6,115 bases of DNA from Bacteroidales bacterium. Its GTDB lineage: Bacteria > Bacteroidota > Bacteroidia > Bacteroidales > UBA932. The translations under genes were made by a program, and so were the position numbers. The stretch is from assembly GCA_017383945.1 (NCBI GenBank), contig JAFNUQ010000082.1, positions 1 to 6,115 on the forward strand. Direction: 5' to 3'. The notes under the pieces were generated by a model, which was not told the DNA's origin, made no database searches, and saw nothing but the letters and a program-made list of their open reading frames with translations. Positions 1 through 6,115 of this stretch are shown here, piece after piece. The stretch's first letter is position 1. Each line of letters begins with the position of its first letter.

Positions 1-2129
1 GTTCACACCTCAGATTTGGTAAATCACCTATCAAGGCTCCATATCTTGTGAACACTCCTGACTTCGTTGCTTGCCACGTGCCTTCATACCTCGAGAAGTA
101 TGACGTGCTCAAGGGCATCAAGGTTGGCGGTAGCCTTCTCCTCAACTCTCTCTGGAACGAGGAAGAGACTCTCAAGAGAATCCCAGATCATGCAAAGGCT
201 GTAATCGCAAACAAGAAGATCAAGCTTTACATCATCAACGCAACTAAGATTGCTGCTGAGATCGGTCTTGGTGGACGCACCAACACCATCCTCCAGAGTG
301 CATTCTTCCGCATTACCGGCATCATTCCTGTTGATGAGGCAGTTAAATATATGAAGGACGCAGCCCTCAAGTCATATGGCAAGAAGGGTGAGAATATCGT
401 TAACATGAACTACGCAGCTATCGATCGCGGTGGCGAGTATGTTCAGGTTGAGGTTCCTGCAGAGTGGGCTAGCATCAACGCTAAGTTCAGCAACCACCAC
501 GCAGGTCGTCTTGCAACTCCATTTGTCAAGGAGATCGCTGACGTTGTAAATGCTCAGTGTGGCGACAGCCTCCCAGTAAGCGCATTTATGGCTTACCAGG
601 ACGGTACAATGCCAGCAGGCACTGCTACTTATGAGAAGCGTGGCGTAGCTGTTGACATCCCTACTTGGGACGCAAACAACTGTATCCAGTGTAACACTTG
701 TGCATTTGTCTGCCCTCACGCTGCTATTCGTCCGTTCCTCCTCACTTCTGAGGAAGCTGCTGTTGCTCCAGAAAGCATCAAGATGGCTGACGGCAAGGCT
801 AACCTCAAGGAGTACAAGTATGCTCTTGCAGTTTCAGTTGATGACTGTACAGGTTGCGGCAACTGTGTTGACGTCTGCCCTGCCAAGGAGAAAGCTCTCG
901 CAATGGTTCCATACATTGACAACACTGCTGAGCAGGCAAACTACGATTACCTCAACGCTAAGGTTGGCTACAAGACTCCAGGTGACCCTAAGGCAAATAT
1001 GAAGAACTCTCAGTTTGCTCAGCCACTCTTCGAGTTCTCTGGCGCTTGTGCAGGTTGTGGTGAGACTCCATATATCAAGAACATCACTCAGCTCTTCGGC
1101 GACCATATGATGATTGCCAACGCTACAGGTTGCTCTTCTATCTATGGTGCTTCATTCCCAGCTTCTCCATATTGCACTGACGCTCACGGTCGCGGTCCGG
1201 CTTGGCAGAACTCTCTCTTCGAGGACAATGCCGAGTTTGGTCTTGGTATGCACCTCGGTTCAGAGCGCATGCGTGAGACTGTTGCCGCTCTCATGGCAAA
1301 GGGTCTTGAGTGCGATAAGTGCTCAGACGAGATGAAGGCTCTCTACCAGCAGTGGCTCGATAACAGAAGCAACTACGCTGTAACTCGCGAGGTTGCTGAC
1401 AAGCTCGTTCCTCTTATGGAAGAGTGTGGTTGTGAGGTTTCTAAGTCTCTCCTCAAAATTAAGCAGTACATCCCTGCTCGCAGCCAGTGGATCTTCGGCG
1501 GTGACGGTTGGGGTTACGATATCGGCTACGGCGGTCTTGACCACGTACTCGCAAGCGGTGCAAATGTAAACGTTCTCGTGCTTGACACAGAGGTTTACTC
1601 TAACACCGGTGGCCAGTCATCTAAGTCTACTCCAGTGGGCGCAATCGCTAAGTTTGCAGCTTCTGGCAAGCGCATCCGCAAGAAGGATCTTGGTATGATG
1701 GCTATGAGCTATGGTTATGTATATGTAGCTCAGGTTGCTATGGGTGCTAGCCCAGTTCAGTACCTCAACGCCATCAAGGAGGCTGAGGCATATGACGGAC
1801 CATCACTCATCATCGCATACTCTCCTTGTATCAACCACGGTTTGAAGGCCGGCATGGGTCTCAGCCAGAAGGAGGAGAAGCTTGCTGTTGAGTGCGGTTA
1901 CTGGCATCTCTATCGCTACAACCCAGCTCTTGAGGCAGAAGGCAAGAACCCATTTACTCTTGACTCTAAGGAGCCAGATTGGACTAAGTTCCAGGACTTC
2001 CTCAAGGGTGAGGTGAGATTTGCTTCTCTCCACAAACTCTTCCCAGAGAGCGCTACTGAGCTTCTTGAGAAGACAGAGGAGTTTGCAAAGATCCGTCTTG
2101 AGACTTACAAGAGACTTGCAGGCAAATAA
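1..2129 (+). CDS. nifJ: Pyruvate:ferredoxin (flavodoxin) oxidoreductase, 5'-truncated by the window edge
   Basis: Catalyses CoA-dependent oxidative decarboxylation of pyruvate to acetyl-CoA and CO2 with reduction of ferredoxin or flavodoxin; cytoplasmic, central to anaerobic energy metabolism. The reading frame (codons starting at 3) is open from the window edge, and the first residues (SHLRFGKSPIKAPYLV) are already family sequence, so the GTG at 48 is internal. About 708 codons remain of a protein usually near 1,180-1,200 residues. In order: the gamma-type domain; the EKR motif (630-641); a two-cluster ferredoxin domain with CxxCxxCxxxCP at 681-716 and again at 846-881; then the TPP-binding domain. 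That domain has proximal-cluster cysteines at 1047, 1056, 1131 and 1827, and a GDGW...N thiamine-diphosphate/Mg motif from 1500. All cluster ligands are present and the frame is intact to TAA. The pyruvate-binding N-terminal domains lie upstream, unseen. Identity is very secure; the exact electron acceptor is not decidable here. Confidence 0.97.
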   Translation, partial: SHLRFGKSPIKAPYLVNTPDFVACHVPSYLEKYDVLKGIKVGGSLLLNSLWNEEETLKRIPDHAKAVIANKKIKLYIINATKIAAEIGLGGRTNTILQSAFFRITGIIPVDEAVKYMKDAALKSYGKKGENIVNMNYAAIDRGGEYVQVEVPAEWASINAKFSNHHAGRLATPFVKEIADVVNAQCGDSLPVSAFMAYQDGTMPAGTATYEKRGVAVDIPTWDANNCIQCNTCAFVCPHAAIRPFLLTSEEAAVAPESIKMADGKANLKEYKYALAVSVDDCTGCGNCVDVCPAKEKALAMVPYIDNTAEQANYDYLNAKVGYKTPGDPKANMKNSQFAQPLFEFSGACAGCGETPYIKNITQLFGDHMMIANATGCSSIYGASFPASPYCTDAHGRGPAWQNSLFEDNAEFGLGMHLGSERMRETVAALMAKGLECDKCSDEMKALYQQWLDNRSNYAVTREVADKLVPLMEECGCEVSKSLLKIKQYIPARSQWIFGGDGWGYDIGYGGLDHVLASGANVNVLVLDTEVYSNTGGQSSKSTPVGAIAKFAASGKRIRKKDLGMMAMSYGYVYVAQVAMGASPVQYLNAIKEAEAYDGPSLIIAYSPCINHGLKAGMGLSQKEEKLAVECGYWHLYRYNPALEAEGKNPFTLDSKEPDWTKFQDFLKGEVRFASLHKLFPESATELLEKTEEFAKIRLETYKRLAGK

Positions 2130-2161
2130 AAACGACATTAAACATCTTGCTCTTAGATTTT

Positions 2162-2205
2162 TTAGTATCTTCGTACTAATATTTAGTACCGGATTTAAAT
2201 ACTAA
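2162..2205 (+). repeat. Alternating TTAGTA/TACTAA arms in the nifJ-M16 gap
   Basis: The 81-nt gap carries TTAGTA at 2162-2167 and 2183-2188, and its reverse complement TACTAA at 2174-2179 and 2200-2205. Arms 1-2 can form a 6-bp hairpin with loop TCTTCG, and arms 3-4 a 6-bp hairpin with an 11-nt loop. Arms 2-3 can form a competing palindrome. No GC-rich stem with a T-run is present, so this is not a convincing terminator, and I see no good TAnnTTTG promoter. It could be a weak regulatory or processing element, or chance in AT-rich DNA. Confidence 0.35.
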
Positions 2206-2210
2206 GAACA

Positions 2211-5012
2211 ATGAAGAGATTCTTTATTATGACAGCGGTGCTTATATGCACCGCTGTTTTGAGTTTTGGACAGGAACTTCCACAACTCCCAAATGATCCA
2301 GAGACAAAAGTCGGTAAGCTCGAAAACGGATTGACATACTATATCCGCCATAACGAGAAACCTGCCAACAGAGCTGAATTTTATCTCGCAACCAACGTAG
2401 GTGCTATCCAGGAAACACCAGATCAGGATGGTCTTGCTCATTTCCTTGAGCATATGTGCTTCAACGGAACCAAGAATTTCCCTGGCAAGGGCATCCTCAA
2501 CTGGCTTGAGAGCATCGGAGCCTCATTTGGTGGCAACGTCAACGCTTCCACCGGTGTTGAGCAGACTATCTACTTGCTTAACAACATTCCTCTTGTGAGA
2601 CCTACCGTTGTTGACACTTGCCTTCTGATAATGCACGACTACTCTCACTTTGTGACATGTGACCCAGCAGAGATCGATGCAGAGAGAGGTGTGATTCTCG
2701 AAGAAAAGAGATCAAGAAACAATGCTTCTTGGCGAATGAGAGAGGCCGGAATGCCATATCTCTATGGTGACTCAAAGTACAACGGATGTACAATCATCGG
2801 CAGCGAGGAGAACCTCAAGACATTCAAGCCAGAAAGCCTTGTAAACTTCTACAAGACCTGGTATCGTCCTGACATGCAGGCTCTTATCGTAGTCGGCGAT
2901 ATCGACGTTGATGAAGTAGAGGCAAAGATTAAGACAATATTTGCCGACATCCCTGCTGCAGAGAATCCTAAGGCTAAGGATGTCATCAAGATTCCAGACA
3001 ACAAAGAGCCTATCGTAGGTATCCTCACAGACCCTGAAAATACTGGCGTAAACTTCACAGTATACTGGAAGAGCGAACCAACCCCAGAGGCACTCAACAG
3101 CACTGCTGTAGGTTTAATGACAGACCTCATCAAGCAGACTATGTCACTTGTTATGAGCGAGAGATTTGACGACCTCTCATCAGGAAGCAACGCTCCATTT
3201 ATCTCTGCCGGATTTGGTATGGGCAAGCTCACAGAAACTTGCGAGGTTGTTCTCGGTCAGGTCGACTGCAAGGACGGACAGACTATGGAGGGATTTAAAG
3301 CTCTCATGACAGAACTTGAAAAGATGAGTCGTTTCGGCTTCACTGATGCAGAAGTTAAACGCGCACAGACTGAGATCATCTCTCAGCTTGAAAACGCAGC
3401 TTCACGTGCTGACACCCGCAGCAACAGCCAGTTTGTATACCCTTATATATATAACTTCTTTGATAATATGCCGTTTATGACTCCGCAGACTGAGCTTGAG
3501 CTTGTTAAAGCCATCATGCCTCAGATTTCTGCGACTGTCATCAACCAGGTAGCTACTCAGATCCTCACTCGTGAGAATATGGTAATCCTCTATGAGGGTA
3601 TTGAGAAGGAAGGAAACGTACATCCAACTGAGGCTCAGATACTTGAGACTCTCACTGCTGTTCAGAACGCAGAAATTGAGCAGGTCGCAGGCGAAGAGAT
3701 CCCGACAGAATTCCTCGACCCTAGCACACTCAAGGGCAGCAAGATCAAGAAGACAAGCAAGACTATCTACGATGCTACCAAGCTCACTCTTGCCAACGGT
3801 GCAGAAGTAATCCTCTACCCTGTTGACCACGAGAAGAACCGCATCAGCATCACAATCGAGAAGAAGGGTGGCCAGAGCCTTATCTCTGACGAGGACATGA
3901 TTTCATTTGAGCCAAACATCTTCTCTCTCTACCAGAGCAATACAGGTATCGCAGAGTTCCCTAAGACCACTGTCAATAAGATGCTTGCCGGCAAGGAAGT
4001 TTCAGTACAGCCATTTATTGACGCCTACACTCACGGCATCTCAGCGTCTACAACTCAGAAAGACTTTGAGACTGCTCTTCAGATGGCCTACCTCTACTTC
4101 ACTCAGCCACGCTTTGACGAAGAAGAGTACAATCAGGGCATCGCACAGATCGAGTCCATCCTTCCTAACTTGAAGAGCACTCCAAACTGGGCACTTTCAG
4201 AGAAGCTCTACAGCACAATCTACGACAGCCCACGTCGAATGCTTATCAGCGAAGAAGTTATCGCCAAGGCCAACCTCGCAACAATCGAGAAGAACTGGAA
4301 GCAGCTCTTCAAGGATGCAGCAGGTGTGAGTGTAATCATTGCCGGAGACTTCGACCCAGAGACAGTAACACCTCTAGTTCAGAAGTACATCGGTTCACTC
4401 CCTAAGGGCAAGAAGGCTACTGATTGGTCATATAGAGAAGATGGTTATGTAAAGGGCAAGAAGATCGAAGACTTCAGAACCAAGATGTCTACACCAATGG
4501 TAACTGTAGTTCAGATCTATAGCGCTGACAAGAAACACAGCATCAAGGACGCAGTCAGCTATTCAGCACTCAGCTACATCCTTAATATGGTTTACACTGA
4601 GACTATGCGCGAGAGCGAAGGTGGCACATACGGTGCTCAGGCAGCAGCTACAATCAACCACGAGCCTCTCAATATCGCAGAGATACAGGTTCAGTTCCAG
4701 ACCAACGAGGAACAGGCAGACAGACTTCGCGAGCTCGCAGCCGAGGGTATCAAGAGCCTTGCAGCCAATGGTCCAAGCGCAGATCACTTTGAGAAGACTG
4801 TAAAGAACCTTGAAAAGAACATCTCAGAGCGCAAGCAGAGCAACAGCTACTGGGCAGGCGCTATCAACCAGCATGTCCTCTATGGCTATGACCACGCAAC
4901 TGAGTATGAAGCAGCAGTTTCAGCACTCACGCCAGAGGACATCAAGGCTGCAGCAGCTGAGATTCTCAACTCCGGCAACTTCCTTGAAGTCGTTATGAGA
5001 CCTGAGAAGTAA
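2211..5012 (+). CDS. Secreted M16-family zinc metallopeptidase (pitrilysin/PqqL-like), full length
   Basis: Predicted periplasmic zinc peptidase that would degrade peptides or small proteins inside a two-lobed chamber; the substrate is unknown. The ATG at 2211 begins a signal peptide (Lys-Arg, then a hydrophobic core to about residue 19), likely cut before Gln21, a common pattern in this phylum. The inverted zinc motif HFLEH has ligands His77 and His81 with catalytic Glu80. The third ligand is Glu158 (in AERGVILEE), 77 residues after His81 as in pitrilysin. An M16_C-type domain follows from about residue 205 (NFYKTWYRPD). The C-terminal half repeats the fold without a zinc site (roughly 530-933). 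It keeps Arg800 and Tyr807 in RESEGGTYG, with the same Arg-x6-Tyr spacing as the substrate-binding pair of IDE/pitrilysin. The 933-residue length matches single-chain M16B enzymes such as E. coli PqqL (about 931). No lipobox is seen. It may be co-transcribed with nifJ, and it ends TAATAA before a strong terminator. Confidence 0.94.
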   Translation: MKRFFIMTAVLICTAVLSFGQELPQLPNDPETKVGKLENGLTYYIRHNEKPANRAEFYLATNVGAIQETPDQDGLAHFLEHMCFNGTKNFPGKGILNWLESIGASFGGNVNASTGVEQTIYLLNNIPLVRPTVVDTCLLIMHDYSHFVTCDPAEIDAERGVILEEKRSRNNASWRMREAGMPYLYGDSKYNGCTIIGSEENLKTFKPESLVNFYKTWYRPDMQALIVVGDIDVDEVEAKIKTIFADIPAAENPKAKDVIKIPDNKEPIVGILTDPENTGVNFTVYWKSEPTPEALNSTAVGLMTDLIKQTMSLVMSERFDDLSSGSNAPFISAGFGMGKLTETCEVVLGQVDCKDGQTMEGFKALMTELEKMSRFGFTDAEVKRAQTEIISQLENAASRADTRSNSQFVYPYIYNFFDNMPFMTPQTELELVKAIMPQISATVINQVATQILTRENMVILYEGIEKEGNVHPTEAQILETLTAVQNAEIEQVAGEEIPTEFLDPSTLKGSKIKKTSKTIYDATKLTLANGAEVILYPVDHEKNRISITIEKKGGQSLISDEDMISFEPNIFSLYQSNTGIAEFPKTTVNKMLAGKEVSVQPFIDAYTHGISASTTQKDFETALQMAYLYFTQPRFDEEEYNQGIAQIESILPNLKSTPNWALSEKLYSTIYDSPRRMLISEEVIAKANLATIEKNWKQLFKDAAGVSVIIAGDFDPETVTPLVQKYIGSLPKGKKATDWSYREDGYVKGKKIEDFRTKMSTPMVTVVQIYSADKKHSIKDAVSYSALSYILNMVYTETMRESEGGTYGAQAAATINHEPLNIAEIQVQFQTNEEQADRLRELAAEGIKSLAANGPSADHFEKTVKNLEKNISERKQSNSYWAGAINQHVLYGYDHATEYEAAVSALTPEDIKAAAAEILNSGNFLEVVMRPEK
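2231..2258 (+). promoter_or_regulatory. Strong hairpin inside the M16 signal-peptide codons, terminator-like
   Basis: A perfect 10-bp GC-rich stem (ACAGCGGTGC at 2232-2241 with GCACCGCTGT at 2248-2257) closes on a 6-nt loop. A G-T wobble at 2231/2258 extends it, and it runs into TTTT (2257-2260). It sits about 20 nt after the start codon and encodes the repeated peptide TAVL-IC-TAVL using different synonymous codons in each arm. The structure is plain in the sequence. Whether it acts as an attenuator, slows early translation or protects the mRNA is inference, and chance plus signal-peptide composition remains possible. Confidence 0.4.
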
Positions 5013-5033
5013 TAACTCAGACCCAATACTAAG

Positions 5034-5070
5034 AAAAGCGGATGCATCTTGATGACTGCATCCGCTTTTT
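5034..5070 (+). terminator. Rho-independent terminator after the M16 gene
   Basis: A perfect 13-bp stem (AAAAGCGGATGCA at 5034-5046 with TGCATCCGCTTTT at 5057-5069) with a 10-nt loop, ending in a T-run at 5066-5070. It starts 21 nt after the M16 stop codon. The A-run on the 5' side means the same stem would also have a U-tract when read on the - strand, but I see no convergent gene. It closes the nifJ-M16 transcription block. Confidence 0.93.
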
Positions 5071-5163
5071 AGTTGTGCTATCAGTCTGTGTTCATGCTCT
5101 TTAAATCCAAAATTGGGGTGTTGATTTATAGAGCAAAATTTAAATCTATAATTTAATATTTAC

Positions 5164-5171
5164 TATATTTG
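5164..5171 (+). promoter_or_regulatory. Bacteroidetes-type -7 promoter element (TAnnTTTG)
   Basis: TATATTTG is an exact match to the TAnnTTTG -7 consensus used by the primary sigma factor of Bacteroidetes. The region upstream is very AT-rich. At the expected -33 position there is only TTTA (5139-5142, 21-nt spacer) rather than TTTG, so that half is weak. Transcription would begin near 5175-5177, which is exactly the base of the small hairpin and shortly before the long inverted repeat. It is therefore the best candidate promoter for the structured RNA and possibly for the lipoprotein downstream. Confidence 0.55.
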
Positions 5172-5175
5172 CAAC

Positions 5176-5402
5176 AACTGAGCAATCAGTTTACATATTT
5201 AGATGAAAGTGTATCGCTTTTATCCCTTGTGTAGAAATCTGGTAAATTTCCTTGAATCGAGGGTAAGCAATCATAATTCATCACTTGCTTCGTCATATAC
5301 TGTTCCAAAGTATATAGTCGCAGGTGTGGGGTATTGTTTATTCGATTCAAGGCTTACCAGAGCCTCTACACAGATAAACGATTAATCCCACACTTTTAAT
5401 AT
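5176..5402 (+). ncRNA. Candidate long rod-shaped structured RNA (6S-like architecture or lipoprotein leader)
   Basis: About 66 base pairs nest in order around one axis. From the outside in they are: 5206-5212/5390-5396, 5213-5216/5379-5382, 5219-5224/5373-5378, 5228-5235/5365-5372, 5238-5245/5354-5361, 5250-5260/5342-5352, 5264-5271/5333-5340, 5282-5288/5320-5326 and 5295-5301/5309-5315. The apical loop is 5302-5308, and 5195-5199/5398-5402 may close the base. Only small bulges interrupt the rod, plus one larger internal loop (5272-5281 against 5327-5332). The wobbles (5267/5337, 5285/5323, 5261/5341) are G-U when read on the + strand and would be A-C on the other. Before the rod lies AACTGA-GCAA-TCAGTT (5176-5191), a hairpin with a GNRA tetraloop at the predicted transcript start. 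Size and shape recall 6S RNA (RNA polymerase-binding), with the internal loop as the central bubble, but I cannot assign a family from sequence alone. The rod ends about 30 nt before the lipoprotein start, so it may instead be its 5' UTR. Confidence 0.6.
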
Positions 5403-5432
5403 AGAGGTTTAGTTTTATTTACATAGTTATAT

Positions 5433-6115
5433 ATGAAAAGACAACGTCTTATTACCTTCTTAACTCTATCTATCCTAGCCTGCGCATGCCAAAAGGAGAT
5501 ACAACCTATTCCCGTCTCTAGCGTTGAGCTAGATATGACATCTATGGTTTTAACAGAAGGAGATAGCCAAGAATTAGTCGCAAGTATTAGTCCCAATAAT
5601 GCTGACAACCAACGAATAAGTTGGCGCAGTAGTGACGAATCCATTGCACTTGCTTGTGACGGCAAAATAATAGCACTCAAGCCCGGCAGCGCAATGGTTA
5701 CTGTAACTACTGAAGATGGAGGTAAAACTGCAAGTTGTTCTGTAACAGTAGAAGCAAAATTCTACCCCGTAGAGAAAGTAACTTTAAATATAACTTCTTT
5801 AGAGATTGTTGAGGGTGGCAGTTATACCCTATCTGCTAGCATAACTCCAGAAAACGCAACAAACAAGAAGATTTTTTGGTCAAGTAGCAACGAAGCTATA
5901 GCCACTGTTGTTGATGGCATTGTCTCTGCGCTTAAACCAGGAGAAGTAGAAATTATTGCCACCACAGAGGATAGCAATAAAACCGCGACATGTAAAATAG
6001 CCGTGCTCGCCAAAGAATATCCCGTAGAAAGCATCTCATTAAATCAAACAACCGCGGAAGTTACAGAGGGGGAAAGCATCACACTATCAGCGCAAATACA
6101 GCCAGAAAACGCAAC
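5433..6115 (+). CDS. Big_2 (bacterial Ig-like) repeat lipoprotein, 3'-truncated by the window edge
   Basis: The N-terminus is a lipoprotein signal peptide: a basic start (MKRQR), a hydrophobic stretch (about residues 6-16), then LACACQKE, giving Cys17 or Cys19 as the lipidated residue. The protein should be exported and anchored in the outer membrane; its role is not recognisable. From residue 28 come tandem Ig-like repeats of exactly 85 residues (28-112, 113-197, and a third from 198 cut at 227). Each has the Big_2 pattern: an L-x(5)-V/L/I-x-E-G segment, PxNA, W-x-S-S-x-E-x-I-A, an A-L-K-P-G turn, and a T-T-E-D...K-T-A-x-C end. Such repeats usually act as spacer or adhesive modules in surface proteins, so a further functional domain may lie beyond the edge. 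The ATG at 5433 is chosen because it opens directly into the signal peptide. No Shine-Dalgarno is seen, only AT-rich sequence. The AT-rich codons (tta, ata, agt) differ from those of the two upstream genes, hinting at an accessory gene. Confidence 0.88.
   Translation, partial: MKRQRLITFLTLSILACACQKEIQPIPVSSVELDMTSMVLTEGDSQELVASISPNNADNQRISWRSSDESIALACDGKIIALKPGSAMVTVTTEDGGKTASCSVTVEAKFYPVEKVTLNITSLEIVEGGSYTLSASITPENATNKKIFWSSSNEAIATVVDGIVSALKPGEVEIIATTEDSNKTATCKIAVLAKEYPVESISLNQTTAEVTEGESITLSAQIQPENA
5514..6115 (+). repeat. Tandem 255-bp repeats encoding Big_2 domains
   Basis: Units begin at 5514, 5769 and 6024 (the last is partial), each opening with a Pro-Val-Glu/Ser codon run. They are diverged in DNA but strictly in register at the protein level. 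The best conserved nucleotide block is CCAGAAAACGCAAC, identical at 5847-5860 and 6102-6115 and exactly one period apart. Cysteines 102 and 187 occupy the same place in repeats 1 and 2. The array continues past the window. Confidence 0.85.

Noticed and set aside
48..50. GTG as the start of the nifJ reading frame
   Set aside because: The same frame is open to the window edge and the upstream codons encode conserved PFOR sequence, so this is an internal valine and the gene is truncated by the window.
2247..2249. Cys13 of the M16 peptidase as a lipobox cysteine
   Set aside because: The preceding residues Val-Leu-Ile do not fit a lipobox (no small residue at -1), the cysteine lies inside the hydrophobic core, and a normal signal-peptidase I site follows near residue 20.
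1..5012. A functional ferredoxin link between PFOR and the M16 peptidase, by analogy with FusC/PqqL-type ferredoxin processing
   Set aside because: PFOR works in the cytoplasm, whereas the peptidase carries an export signal. No TonB-dependent receptor or other Fus-like gene is visible, so adjacency alone does not support it.
5203..5385. A 60-codon + strand open frame starting at ATG 5203
   Set aside because: It lies entirely inside the long inverted repeat, its translation shows no recognisable domain or signal, and the sequence constraint is explained by base pairing. I treat it as incidental.
5195..5402. The inverted repeat as a MITE or other small mobile element
   Set aside because: The arms are broken by asymmetric bulges and wobbles of one polarity, there is no clear target-site duplication, and a promoter and 5' hairpin precede it. 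An RNA explanation fits better, though a genome-wide copy search would settle it.
5172..5402. The structured RNA as SRP RNA, tmRNA or RNase P RNA
   Set aside because: The apical loop lacks the conserved SRP tetraloop and internal-loop sequence, there is no tRNA-like end or tag reading frame for tmRNA, and the size and single-rod shape do not fit RNase P.

Overview
The window looks like a chromosomal segment from an anaerobic member of the Bacteroidales (Prevotella/Bacteroides-type gut bacterium). The reasons are a NifJ-type single-chain pyruvate:ferredoxin oxidoreductase, a secreted M16 peptidase whose signal peptide ends before a Gln, a lipoprotein with the Cys-Gln-Lys-Glu start common in this phylum, no Shine-Dalgarno sequences before the starts, and a TAnnTTTG-type -7 promoter element. 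The assignment is inference from these traits; no 16S or other marker is present. All recognisable genes are on the + strand.

Layout. Positions 1-2129 hold the C-terminal ~60% of nifJ; its 5' end lies outside the window. After an 81-nt AT-rich gap with repeated TTAGTA/TACTAA arms comes a complete 933-residue periplasmic two-lobed M16 (pitrilysin/PqqL-like) zinc peptidase at 2211-5012. It ends with tandem stops and a textbook intrinsic terminator at 5034-5070. Positions 5013-5432 contain no credible protein gene. They hold the terminator, a Bacteroidetes-type -7 element at 5164-5171, and a very strong nested inverted repeat at 5195-5402. I read this repeat as a long rod-shaped structured RNA, preceded by a small GCAA-tetraloop hairpin exactly where transcription should start. 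From 5433 to the window end is the start of a lipoprotein with tandem 85-residue bacterial Ig-like (Big_2) repeats, cut off by the window edge.

How the parts relate. NifJ is cytoplasmic core carbon and electron metabolism, and the M16 peptidase is a cell-envelope protease. They may share a transcript, since no convincing terminator separates them, but no functional link is evident. Both use a similar, strongly biased codon set. The Big_2 lipoprotein is AT-richer with different codons and reads like an accessory surface protein. The most interesting item is the rod-shaped RNA. It is either a stand-alone ncRNA of 6S-like architecture or an unusually elaborate 5' leader of the lipoprotein mRNA. 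A second, smaller curiosity is a terminator-like hairpin buried in the signal-peptide codons of the M16 gene.
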